Shown here one piece after another: positions 1 through 7,972 of a stretch of DNA of 32,555 nt (its first letter is position 1; the number at the start of each line of letters is the position of its first letter). The position numbers were made by a program, and so were the translations under genes. Location: positions 1 through 32,555 of the forward strand of contig NZBV01000022.1 of assembly GCA_002686355.1 (NCBI GenBank), in the 5' to 3' direction. The notes beneath the pieces were generated by a model. It was not told the DNA's origin. It saw only the letters and a program-made list of their open reading frames with translations, and did no database searches. The stretch is from Candidatus Pacearchaeota archaeon. Its GTDB lineage: Archaea > Nanobdellota > Nanobdellia > Pacearchaeales > GW2011-AR1.

Positions 1-1143
1 GTCTGTATTTTCACAATCTTTTTGACTTCCTTGAGAAGTACAATCTTGCCATTTATTGACTCTACATGCAGCTGTTTTAAATTCATTTACTTCATCTTGA
101 ATACAAACCTCTTGTCTGAAATCAGCGCAAGACTCAACACTCACCTCGTTGTCGTAACAGACCATTCTAAAGTATCTGCTTCCTGGCAAGTTGTCTTCCA
201 CTCCTTCCTGCCTTGCACACCATGTTTCTCCGTGCTCATAATTGTCTCCTGCGTACTCACAACTTAAATCCCTACAAATATTATCTCCATAAGTTGGTTT
301 TACCTTGTTTTGCCCTTTCTTGAAAGTTTTGCAAGTGCTTCCAAGATAATAATCACAATTCCCGCAAGTTGAAGAATCTGCATTTGAAGAATCATAACCA
401 CAACTCTCAAAATTGTTCTTGACTTTTGACCAATATTCTTTGTCATCTATTTTTCCAGAATCATAAATGTTTGCCAAGTTTCCGCAAGTGTCAATAAAAA
501 AAACTTCGTCCCTGCCTTCAACACAAGTTGTTTTCTTAGATGGTCCGCAATTAGTTCCTAATGTTTCAGCAGAGCATAAATAATCCTCGTGAAAAGAAGT
601 ATCCCCTGCCATCTCATTGCACTTTGCCTTTGAAATAAACAAGCAAGTCCTCTCAAATTCTTTTTCAAAAACACACGCACCCCTTGCTTTCGAAGTCGCT
701 GAAATAATACACTGGACTTCATTTGTAATATCTGTCCGATAATTTGTTTCCAAACCATAAATCGCAGACAATCTTTTACATCTTGTCTGAGTCACAAAAG
801 CAGCCTGGTCTCCAATCAAGCAACAACCCAATTGACATTGAGGAAGATCATCAGCATCCTCGTCATACCAAACACCAGTCTCATCCTCGCAGATTTTTTG
901 AGGTGTGTTATCCATACAAGTCCCTTCTGAACTATCAATGCAAGTCCCCAGTTTACAATATGCTGTTGCCTCGCACGACGTCGGCGCTTTTCTAAAACTC
1001 GCATCACAATTTCCTTCTGGCGCATTTTGACACCATGCTCCTGATGTTGTTTTTTCACAACAATACGATGTTTCTGCAGAAACAAAATTCCCAACTAACG
1101 AGAGAAACAAAATTCCCAAAAAGATTAATAATATTTTTTTCAT
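1..1143 (-). CDS. Cys-rich exported protein, partial (copy 2 of large module protein)
   Basis: The frame is open without a stop from the ATG at 1143 to the window edge, giving 381 codons with the C-terminus missing. Residues 1-21 form a signal peptide (MKKILLIFLGILFLSLVGNF) ending near VSA/E. The rest is rich in cysteines, often as CC, and aligns almost collinearly with the N-terminal third of the protein at 2008-6003: both have CC at the mature N-terminus, a GVW motif, C-Q-x-G-C-C, a RGACVFE/QGACVFE block, DTCGN/DSCGN and SSNADS-x2-CGNC. It is therefore a paralogue from tandem duplication. Its ATG follows the TAG stop of the upstream gene with no gap, so the pair should be translationally coupled. 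I see no known enzymatic domain. A disulfide-stabilised surface role is inferred. Confidence 0.85.
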   Translation of the reverse strand, partial: MKKILLIFLGILFLSLVGNFVSAETSYCCEKTTSGAWCQNAPEGNCDASFRKAPTSCEATAYCKLGTCIDSSEGTCMDNTPQKICEDETGVWYDEDADDLPQCQLGCCLIGDQAAFVTQTRCKRLSAIYGLETNYRTDITNEVQCIISATSKARGACVFEKEFERTCLFISKAKCNEMAGDTSFHEDYLCSAETLGTNCGPSKKTTCVEGRDEVFFIDTCGNLANIYDSGKIDDKEYWSKVKNNFESCGYDSSNADSSTCGNCDYYLGSTCKTFKKGQNKVKPTYGDNICRDLSCEYAGDNYEHGETWCARQEGVEDNLPGSRYFRMVCYDNEVSVESCADFRQEVCIQDEVNEFKTAACRVNKWQDCTSQGSQKDCENTD

Positions 1144-1974
1144 CTAAACAACTCCTCCACCATAACCAGGAGGCCATGCAACACTCCTAGACGCAAACTG
1201 AAATTTATTTCCATTGTTCCTGTCTGTCAAAATATAAATCGTAGTCCCATCGCCCTGCTTTTTCTTTTCAACTTTCAAGTCATGATAATAATTCATGTAA
1301 ACAGTTGTCTCAGCGTCGCCATAGTTAGTCTCCCAATCCAAGATGCTATTTGCAATACTCACTAATTCATAAAGATTATTGTTAAACACGACCTCCAGAG
1401 GTTCATATATTGCTGCATCTTCTTTTTCAAGAGTAACTGAATTATTAAATCTTACAACAACTCTTTTTGGAAGCAATTCAACTTCAAAATCAGCATCTCC
1501 TGTTTCAAATCTATAACCCCTCCCCTGATAACTTGCCTTCATGTCTTCAAAACATTGCCTTGCTTTTATATTCACATTATTCTTGATTTCACTCTTAATA
1601 TGCTCCTTCAACATCGGTTGCTGAACAACACATGTCTTATAGTACTCGTTTGTATAACATAAATATTCAATCTTTTCATCTTTATACAGGATATAATGTT
1701 CTGGCTCAATGCTTCCTCCCTGGGATGATAGAATCTCCACGCTGTCTTCAATGTCATCTTCCAAGCATGTCTGAATATACAGCGACGGATTTTCAGGCCT
1801 AACCCCTAAACTTGATTTAATATTGGGATAAAACATGAAAATCAAAATCCCAAAAACTACAATCAGTATCCCTACAATAATGAAGATAGTTGTTTGTCCT
1901 CTTTCGTTCAAATGATTGTTTTGATTTGAACGAGCGAGAGGAAAAATTTTCAATTTTTTTTCACTCTTTTTCAT
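1144..1974 (-). CDS. RGQ-type pilin-like single-pass protein (copy 2 of small module protein)
   Basis: This is a 276-residue protein with a charged N-terminus, then RGQ at 25-27 and a hydrophobic helix at about 29-49, and a long predicted extracellular part. R-G before Q and a hydrophobic stretch resembles class III (archaeal prepilin) signal sites, so cleavage after the glycine is possible; this is inference. The rest aligns with the protein at 6003-6776 (SQGGSIEPE versus SPQGGYIEPE, YLCYTNE versus YLCYTEN, QPML/EPML, and a FQFASRS/FRFAVRG end). A TATA-like box at 1995-2004 lies about 25 bp upstream, so this second module copy has its own leaderless promoter. The stop abuts the start of the Cys-rich gene at 1143. 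Function is unknown. Confidence 0.85.
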   Translation of the reverse strand: MKKSEKKLKIFPLARSNQNNHLNERGQTTIFIIVGILIVVFGILIFMFYPNIKSSLGVRPENPSLYIQTCLEDDIEDSVEILSSQGGSIEPEHYILYKDEKIEYLCYTNEYYKTCVVQQPMLKEHIKSEIKNNVNIKARQCFEDMKASYQGRGYRFETGDADFEVELLPKRVVVRFNNSVTLEKEDAAIYEPLEVVFNNNLYELVSIANSILDWETNYGDAETTVYMNYYHDLKVEKKKQGDGTTIYILTDRNNGNKFQFASRSVAWPPGYGGGVV

Positions 1975-1994
1975 GTTTAGTTTATGTTATTACG

Positions 1995-2004
1995 ATTTAT
2001 AAAT
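1995..2004 (-). promoter_or_regulatory. TATA-like box of second module copy
   Basis: ATTTATAAAT is centred about 25 bp upstream of the ATG at 1974, in the 33-bp gap after the large gene. A transcript starting the usual distance downstream would be leaderless. Confidence 0.5.
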
Positions 2005-2007
2005 ATT

Positions 2008-5000
2008 TCAATCAAATGATTTAACCTCAATGCTACAGCCATTCCCTTTGTTGCCCCAGATATCCCTGCACTGGATATGATATGTTTGTCCTGAAACTTT
2101 GCTTGCACTATGTTCTTTTGAAAATGCGGTTGTCATAGGAGAAGCATTGTCAATGTCAAAATTACACTTGTTAAAATCATAATAACATTCCGCTTCTTCA
2201 TCAGTCAAAATCTTTAGTTCATTGTTCTCATAATAAACTCTTGTGACAATTGGTGCAAAAGTGTCAAGATTTAGTACAAAATCAGTATTGGCATTTGCAA
2301 TATTACCTGCATCATCTTCACATTCAATAAAAAGAGTATACCCCCCAGACATCATTGAATCAAAGGATTGCTTATGATAATGAGAATAAGTATCAAAAAA
2401 CAAATTTGAAGTTCCATTTTCTGAAAATTTATAAAAACATACCGCCTCGCCATCTTTTGCTCCTCCAGAAGTACTTGCTTCTAATTCTACAGTAATAGGT
2501 TCAAACCCTCGGTTGATTTCTCCACTTGGAGAAACAGAAACAATTTCTAACTCACTTGTTGAGCTTTTTAATGTGAAAACAAAACTTTCTGAATGGGTGT
2601 TCGCATTTCTTATCTTTTTAATTGTATTCCCAACAACTAATCCCCCTTCTTTTATGATATTGTTTGTTAGCCAAGGCATACTTGATAATTGGATGTTAGT
2701 AGACACTGAACAATTATTTCCTGCCCCCATGCACCTTTTTATTATCCCAGAGGAAGGGTTTAATACATTTATTTCTGCTACCTTTTCTTGTTTTTCAGAA
2801 TTTTTTAATCTCCAGATACCATTTATCTTTTCTGTAGGATTTTTTACTAACCAAGTTAGATTTGTTATAGAATCTGTTATTAACCATTGCTCTCCCATAT
2901 CTGAAATATTAACTTCTTCTTCATTTCCCTCAGATTTTTTCTCAATCCAATTTATCCCAGTTACTACATCATCAATTAACCAAGGCTGATCTTTACACCG
3001 AATATAAAAATTATTTTCTTTTTTGTCCAAACCTGTTAATGTTGTATGACATTTCCATCCAAAATCAGTTGTTCGCAATAAATTTGTTTCACAGGCCATG
3101 TTTGTCCCCATATATCTATAGTCCCTGTCAATTGAATCAACTCTGCACTCTGCTGGCTCGTTTAAATAAACATCAAGATTTTTCTCAGTGTCCCCAAATG
3201 GAAGATAAGAACCCTGCTTTGGGGCTGTAGCCATAATAATCGGAGGAGTTAAGTCAGGCCCTTGATTAATGCAAAAATTAACAACATATTCATTTAAATT
3301 ATAGTTGCCGTGATAATCCTGGCACCGCACATACATGTTCATGTCAGAATACATCGCACTTAAATCTCCAATTGTATTGTAAGTATTAAGACTATCAACA
3401 CTCGGAGCTGAAAAAGCAAATGTATGATTCTCTGAAAACTTGTTTTGCCCAAGAGGATATTCTTTCATATCTTCATAATTATTTGTTCTTTCAAAACTAT
3501 ATTTGCACTGTGCATGCTCATCTGTATTCAAGGAAAATAAAACAGGCTTGAATTCTGTAATGCATTCTTTTCCAACCTCTTTTATCCTAATTTTGTTAGT
3601 GCCTTCTTGAATCAATGTAAGGTTAGGAAAAATTTCTCCTGGAGAAATTACAGGCGGTGTATTGTCATTTGGAATGCTCTCACAAATAGGATTCTCTTCA
3701 TCCTCATTTAATAATATACACGCTTTCCCAAGAGATTCACACCTGTATTCAGAACAAGGCTTTAAAATATCATCGTCGCACTTTTTACAATTGTCTCCCC
3801 CCAATGGCGCTTCCCACTGCATACATTCAAACTTAACAACAACTGTTTTTGTATCTCCCCATCCAATTATTTTGAAAACTATTGCCATTACTACTACAAC
3901 AATTACAGCCCAAATAACAGGGCCTAGAAGTGGGCCTAATTTACCCACTATTCCAAATGCTGCTAGATTTGAACCTTTAAATGCTGCATATGCAGCAACC
4001 CCTCCTGCAATCCCTCCTGCAATTGATAATGCCAATGCAGCATTACCTTGAATATCAAATGCTTTTGCAGCCAAACTCCCAACCATCATACCTATTGCAA
4101 CCCCTCCTGCAGCAGCACCAACAGAGCCCAATGTTGTGGCTGCAGCACCAGACATTTTCATTCCAAGAAGAGATGCTGTTTGGGTAGTTGTAGTCATACC
4201 GCCAATAGTGGATGTTATTGTTGAAGTAGCCATAATCATGTATAACCCCCCAATCAATGCCCCCACTCCAAAAGAAATCATCCCAAGCAACTTAACACCT
4301 TTAGCAAAATCATTTTCTTCAGCTCCAGCAACACCCCCATCTCTCCCCCCACTTCCTCCACCCATCTCTTCTAAAACCTGGGCAATACTTTTTGGTTTTG
4401 CAAATTGTCCTTCAACTGGTTCTGAATATTTTTTATAATCTTGCCAATCAATTCCAGGAGCATTCTGAACTTCTGAATTTTCTGTTCCATCTCCAATATA
4501 ATTTACATAACTACCACAATCTCCCAAACCAATACACAAGTCACTCATCTGCTCTGAAAATTCACTGCTTTCACATTCACAATTCTGTTCACAATTCCAG
4601 CTCCCTTTCCAATCTTTTACATAAAGAACTTCGCATGTTTGACTTGCCATCCCGCACACATTTGGAGATTCTAGAGCTTCATCTCCTGTCAAGTAAGAAC
4701 CTTTGGGGTATTTCCCGACGCAAATATCAAATTGAAATTGGTCAGTAATCCTAATTTCTTTCCAGACACAATATTCATTTCCCTGACAAGCAGCTGCCTT
4801 GGGGTTCTCTTGCAGTGAATTATAATTGAGACATATATTTGCTTCATTAATCACACATGCAGCCATTGTGAAGTTCTTTCCTGTCCTATTGTTCCCCATT
4901 TCCGATTGAATACAAATCTGTCCTCTGTAATCCCCACACTGTTCAACTTTTATTTCTCCCTCAATACACATTCTCTTCCAGTGTCGGCTTCCAACAGTAT

Positions 5001-6003
5001 CTTTTCCGTCGCCAATAAAAGAATCGTAAACACACCAACTTTCCCCATTTACTCTTTCCCTTCCTTCAGAATCAACACAATTTAAATTTTCACAGATAAA
5101 ATCCCCATCTTTGATAGAACCCCCTGTTATTTTAAGATTTGCCAGAATATTTGTTTCAGCACACCTGCTTCCTAAAAAATAATTACAATTTCCACAATCT
5201 TGAGAATCTGCATTTGAAGAACTTGCACCACAACTGTCTTCTTTTCTCAAAACTTCCCCCTCATTCCACGACGCATCTTTGTCAGATGAATAAATATTTT
5301 CCTTATTTCCGCAACTATCAAACCAGTAAATTTCGGCTTTTCTTTCAAGGCACCCAGTTGAATTTTGTTTTTCACAAGTTGTGTCCAAACTTTTTTTAGA
5401 ACATAAACTATTTTCTGAAAAATCTCCTCCTAACCTCCCACACCCACTTTCTGTTGTAAACTTGCAAACTTTATTTTCAAAAACACACGCTCCTTGTGAC
5501 TGGACTGCTGCAAGTGCAAGACACTCATATTCTGTTTCCAAATCTCTGAAGTCTTTTTCAAACCCAAATACCAAAGAAAGCTGTTCACATCTTTTGTCGG
5601 TAACAAACTGGATTTCATCTCCTAAAACACAACATCCTTTTTGGCATTCAAAGATATTACAATTTTCATCTCCCTGCCAAACCCCCAAATCATCTTCACA
5701 TTTCCCTTTTGGAGATTTAGTAGTGCATAAGCCCTCTTTTTCATCAACACAACAACCAATTTTACAATCTACCGATGTCTCACACTTTGTCTGTTGAAGC
5801 GCCTTAGCACAATTATCATAATCAGAAAGAACATTCTGGCAAATTGCTCCGTCATTAGTTTTAGGACAGCATGAAAACGCTTGGGCAGAAACACTTGGAA
5901 TCAAATCTAATTGATTCAATTGATAACTATTTGCAAAAAGCATAGTTGCCAACAAGAAAATTTGGAATACTGCTATGAACAATAAAATATTTTTGTTTTT
6001 CAT
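2008..6003 (-). CDS. Very large Cys-rich exported protein with central Gly/Ala-rich membrane block (copy 1)
   Basis: This protein has 1331 residues from the ATG at 6003, which overlaps the upstream stop as TAATG. A GTG eight codons earlier would lie inside the upstream gene and is less likely. Residues 1-42 form an export signal ending near SAQA, and the mature part begins FSCC. About 42-500 is a Cys-dense region with repeated CC and C-x-GCC motifs. About 565-715 is a Gly/Ala-rich hydrophobic block with several possible membrane segments (GGLYMIMA, GAAAGGVAIGMMVG, ALSIAGGIAGGVAAY, VIWAVIVVVVMAIVFKIIGW). About 780-1331 looks like several beta-sandwich repeats with C-x-Y/C-x-F pairs (YSFERTN, CHTTLTG, CFYKFSENG, CYYDF). 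The layout suggests two extracellular arms around a membrane-embedded core. I recognise no enzyme motif. It is a paralogue of the partial gene at 1-1143. Confidence 0.85.
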   Translation of the reverse strand: MKNKNILLFIAVFQIFLLATMLFANSYQLNQLDLIPSVSAQAFSCCPKTNDGAICQNVLSDYDNCAKALQQTKCETSVDCKIGCCVDEKEGLCTTKSPKGKCEDDLGVWQGDENCNIFECQKGCCVLGDEIQFVTDKRCEQLSLVFGFEKDFRDLETEYECLALAAVQSQGACVFENKVCKFTTESGCGRLGGDFSENSLCSKKSLDTTCEKQNSTGCLERKAEIYWFDSCGNKENIYSSDKDASWNEGEVLRKEDSCGASSSNADSQDCGNCNYFLGSRCAETNILANLKITGGSIKDGDFICENLNCVDSEGRERVNGESWCVYDSFIGDGKDTVGSRHWKRMCIEGEIKVEQCGDYRGQICIQSEMGNNRTGKNFTMAACVINEANICLNYNSLQENPKAAACQGNEYCVWKEIRITDQFQFDICVGKYPKGSYLTGDEALESPNVCGMASQTCEVLYVKDWKGSWNCEQNCECESSEFSEQMSDLCIGLGDCGSYVNYIGDGTENSEVQNAPGIDWQDYKKYSEPVEGQFAKPKSIAQVLEEMGGGSGGRDGGVAGAEENDFAKGVKLLGMISFGVGALIGGLYMIMATSTITSTIGGMTTTTQTASLLGMKMSGAAATTLGSVGAAAGGVAIGMMVGSLAAKAFDIQGNAALALSIAGGIAGGVAAYAAFKGSNLAAFGIVGKLGPLLGPVIWAVIVVVVMAIVFKIIGWGDTKTVVVKFECMQWEAPLGGDNCKKCDDDILKPCSEYRCESLGKACILLNEDEENPICESIPNDNTPPVISPGEIFPNLTLIQEGTNKIRIKEVGKECITEFKPVLFSLNTDEHAQCKYSFERTNNYEDMKEYPLGQNKFSENHTFAFSAPSVDSLNTYNTIGDLSAMYSDMNMYVRCQDYHGNYNLNEYVVNFCINQGPDLTPPIIMATAPKQGSYLPFGDTEKNLDVYLNEPAECRVDSIDRDYRYMGTNMACETNLLRTTDFGWKCHTTLTGLDKKENNFYIRCKDQPWLIDDVVTGINWIEKKSEGNEEEVNISDMGEQWLITDSITNLTWLVKNPTEKINGIWRLKNSEKQEKVAEINVLNPSSGIIKRCMGAGNNCSVSTNIQLSSMPWLTNNIIKEGGLVVGNTIKKIRNANTHSESFVFTLKSSTSELEIVSVSPSGEINRGFEPITVELEASTSGGAKDGEAVCFYKFSENGTSNLFFDTYSHYHKQSFDSMMSGGYTLFIECEDDAGNIANANTDFVLNLDTFAPIVTRVYYENNELKILTDEEAECYYDFNKCNFDIDNASPMTTAFSKEHSASKVSGQTYHIQCRDIWGNKGNGCSIEVKSFD

Positions 6004-6776
6004 TACATACCAGCTGGCATCACACACCCCCTTACAGCGAATCTAAAACTCTCTCCACTTTTTCTGTGTTTTAATGTATAGATTGTTTTTGAGTCTCCGG
6101 TTTTAAACTTGTCAAGTTCAAATTCGGGATTAAGCAACATAAGACCCATTTGTTCAAAATGACAATATTTTGCTTCCTGGCTGACAATTTCTTGTGCAAC
6201 AACAGCCAGATTATAAAACATCGTCGGAATCCTGACTTCAAAATTTTTTTGTTTAGAAGTTTCTCCTGTTTTTGTAAGAATAATCTTTCCGTAAATATTC
6301 ACCAATATTTTTTTTGGAATCAATTCAATTCCAAATCCTTCATAAGAGGAATTAACAACATAATCTTGTTTTTCTAAATTTGACATTAAATCATCAAAAC
6401 AATTTTCAACATCTTCTAAAATATAGTTTTTTATTTCATCTTTTAGATGCCGAATTAACATTGGCTCTTGGTTCACGCAGGGAATGTAATTATTTTCAGT
6501 ATAGCAAAGATATGAAATGTTTTGATGTTTCTCCTTTTCAAATTTAAATCCAAAACTAAATTCTGGTTCAATATACCCCCCTTGAGGAGACATAATTGCA
6601 ATGGCTTCTTTTACTTTTCCCGCAATGCAAGATTCAAAAAATATGTTTGGATTTGTTTCTTTCCCAAAATCTAATTGGGGAATTAATTTCCCCCTGTAAA
6701 AGAATAATAGTACGATAATCACAATTAGGATTACTCCTGCAATTATAAATATGTTCATCTGTCCTCGATTTTTCAT
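6003..6776 (-). CDS. RGQ-type pilin-like single-pass protein (copy 1 of small module protein)
   Basis: This is a 257-residue protein starting MKNRGQMN. I chose the ATG at 6776 because it makes an ATGA overlap with the winged-helix gene upstream; an ATG at 6788 is the alternative. The very short charged leader followed by RG/Q and a hydrophobic helix at 9-27 fits an archaeal prepilin-like (class III) signal. The ectodomain contains GGYIEPE, YLCYTEN and a C-terminal FRFAVRGC, and it aligns with the protein at 1144-1974. Its stop overlaps the start of the 1331-residue gene by one base. The fixed order small-then-large in both copies suggests the two products work as a pair; this is inference. 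Confidence 0.85.
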   Translation of the reverse strand: MKNRGQMNIFIIAGVILIVIIVLLFFYRGKLIPQLDFGKETNPNIFFESCIAGKVKEAIAIMSPQGGYIEPEFSFGFKFEKEKHQNISYLCYTENNYIPCVNQEPMLIRHLKDEIKNYILEDVENCFDDLMSNLEKQDYVVNSSYEGFGIELIPKKILVNIYGKIILTKTGETSKQKNFEVRIPTMFYNLAVVAQEIVSQEAKYCHFEQMGLMLLNPEFELDKFKTGDSKTIYTLKHRKSGESFRFAVRGCVMPAGM

Positions 6777-6958
6777 TTTAATACCCATAAATTAACACCT
6801 TGTTTTTTAATTTTTTGAACCTTACCATCCACGACTAATTCAAGAAGATGCTTATCAGCAGTATTCCATGAAACCTTAAGATGCTTCGCAATTTCCGAGC
6901 TAGTTACAACCTTTTCTTTTTTCAGAAGCCGTAATATCTTTTTACTATGAGATTTCAT
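6773..6958 (-). CDS. Small winged helix-turn-helix regulator
   Basis: From the ATG at 6958 this encodes 61 residues that form little more than one DNA-binding domain: ILRLLKKEKVVTSSEIAKHL (first helices), KVSWNTADKHLLELV (recognition helix) and a wing ending VNLWVLK. An in-frame TTG at 7042 would extend it into the PCNA gene and is unlikely. It has the size of a stand-alone ArsR/MarR-like repressor with no visible sensor domain. It is the first gene of the surface-protein operon, overlaps the next gene by 4 bp, and an 18-bp dyad sits at its predicted transcription start. Autoregulation and control of the module are inferred from this layout. Confidence 0.8.
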   Translation of the reverse strand: MKSHSKKILRLLKKEKVVTSSEIAKHLKVSWNTADKHLLELVVDGKVQKIKKQGVNLWVLK

Positions 6959-6967
6959 AATAATATT

Positions 6968-6985
6968 CCTATTAGTACTATAAGG
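6968..6985. promoter_or_regulatory. Imperfect 18-bp dyad, candidate operator
   Basis: CCTATTAGTACTATAAGG is an imperfect palindrome around TAGTACTA; only two positions per half-site break symmetry. It lies between the TATA-like box at 6992-7002 and the ATG at 6958, about where transcription should start. That is where a repressor would block initiation. The adjacent gene encodes a winged-helix protein. Confidence 0.4.
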
Positions 6986-6991
6986 AAGATA

Positions 6992-7002
6992 CATATATAA
7001 AT
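6992..7002 (-). promoter_or_regulatory. TATA-like box of the surface-module operon
   Basis: On the minus strand ATTTATATATG lies just past the PCNA stop. Its centre is about 38 bp upstream of the ATG at 6958, so a short leader of about 10 nt is expected. A weaker alternative, CTTATAGTA, overlaps the dyad. Confidence 0.45.
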
Positions 7003-7007
7003 GTTTT

Positions 7008-7733
7008 CTAATCTTCAGTTTCAACTCTCGGAGCAAGAACAAAACTTAATTCCATCCCCTCTGTCCTGAAATCCATTCGTAGAGGATGCTCATTCGCAAA
7101 ATTCATGACAACTCTATCTGCTATTTTTGCACCTTTAATGAATTTTGACAAATATTCTAGGCTATACCTTGCCTTACAATCTTCAGCATTTATCTCTGCC
7201 TCATCTCCTGAGAATTCAGAACGTGCAGAATTAATTCCCTTTGCTTCAATTATGAATTTTCCTTCTTCGATGATAAAAGAACATGCATCAGCCACAACAG
7301 TACAATCCTCAATTGAATCGACTAAATCACTTGAATTCATCTCCACTTTTGAACTAAAATCAAGGTTTGGAAGTTCCTTGTCCTCGCTGCTAATCTCAAT
7401 CAAGTTCAGTTTGAATGTTCTCTTTATCCGGTCATAAATCTGAATGTTCAATAAATTCTCTTGTTTCTCTAAAATAATTGAACTTTTTGTCCCGCTTCTT
7501 TTTAAAATCTTCTTCAAATCATCTAGATTAACCCCCAAAACTTCATCACTGGTTTCAAATTGAGAGAATGCTCTTTTTGGAAGACGAAATCCAACCATCG
7601 TAACATTCGCGGGATCAATCGCAACAATGCTCATCCCCGAATCATTAATCTTTATCCTAACTTCTGTCACAAGCTCGGCTAAAATATCAATCACCTTTGA
7701 TAACTGCGCAGGATTTTCAAGTTTAACCAACAT
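7008..7733 (-). CDS. pcn: DNA polymerase sliding clamp PCNA
   Basis: 241 residues, the usual PCNA length. It forms the homotrimeric ring that tethers replicative polymerase, FEN1, ligase and other partners to DNA. Diagnostic stretches are DPANV at 40-44 after SIVAI, the basic FRLPKRAF segment, YSLEYLSKFIKGA at 190-202, HPLRMDF at 216-222 and the C-terminal LAPRVE. The start codon has a TATA-like box (7754-7763) 26 bp upstream, indicating a leaderless mRNA. It faces the primase gene across a short intergenic region, a replication pair. The surface-module operon starts right after its stop. Confidence 0.97.
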   Translation of the reverse strand: MLVKLENPAQLSKVIDILAELVTEVRIKINDSGMSIVAIDPANVTMVGFRLPKRAFSQFETSDEVLGVNLDDLKKILKRSGTKSSIILEKQENLLNIQIYDRIKRTFKLNLIEISSEDKELPNLDFSSKVEMNSSDLVDSIEDCTVVADACSFIIEEGKFIIEAKGINSARSEFSGDEAEINAEDCKARYSLEYLSKFIKGAKIADRVVMNFANEHPLRMDFRTEGMELSFVLAPRVETED

Positions 7734-7753
7734 AACCTAAAAAGAAAATTACT

Positions 7754-7763
7754 CTTTAAATTA
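7754..7763 (-). promoter_or_regulatory. TATA-like box of pcn
   Basis: On the minus strand TAATTTAAAG is centred 26 bp upstream of the PCNA ATG at 7733, the spacing seen at most genes in this window. Confidence 0.45.
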
Positions 7764-7795
7764 ATTGTTATAATTAAGTATAGGATTTATTTAAA

Positions 7796-7888
7796 CTATT
7801 GTTCTAAACATTTTAACGCAAAATCATAAATGTCCCAACAGGGTACATACCCAACAGTTTCTTCAACAGGCTCCATCTCACCATTCAT
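7796..7888 (-). CDS. Possible 30-residue small protein
   Basis: The ORF runs from the ATG at 7888 to a TAG at 7796-7798. It begins MNGEMEPVEETVGYVPCWDI and ends LKCLEQ. It is acidic, with two cysteines and two aromatic clusters, and it looks protein-like rather than random AT-rich translation. A TATA-like box (CTTTAAATTTAAAAA, 7910-7924) lies about 27 bp upstream of the ATG, matching the leaderless spacing of confirmed genes here. It lies between pcn and the primase gene, on the pcn strand. I do not recognise the family, and it could still be chance. Confidence 0.4.
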   Translation of the reverse strand: MNGEMEPVEETVGYVPCWDIYDFALKCLEQ

Positions 7889-7942
7889 AAATCACTAAAG
7901 ATTTCCAAGTTTTTAAATTTAAAGTTTTTAAACCACAATAAA

Positions 7943-7952
7943 CAATTTAAAC
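7943..7952 (+). promoter_or_regulatory. TATA-like box of the primase gene
   Basis: CAATTTAAAC is centred 25 bp upstream of the ATG at 7973, which supports that start and a leaderless transcript. Confidence 0.45.
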
Positions 7953-7972
7953 TTCTTCCGATTCTCTTAAAT

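Noticed and set aside
3662..4748. Long plus-strand frames opposite the giant surface gene
   Set aside because: They are antisense shadows of a strongly coding minus-strand gene and are rich in Leu/Pro/His, typical of shadow translation.
6003..6027. GTG start giving eight extra residues to the giant protein
   Set aside because: It would lie within the upstream gene and spoil the signal peptide; the TAATG overlap at 6003 fits better.
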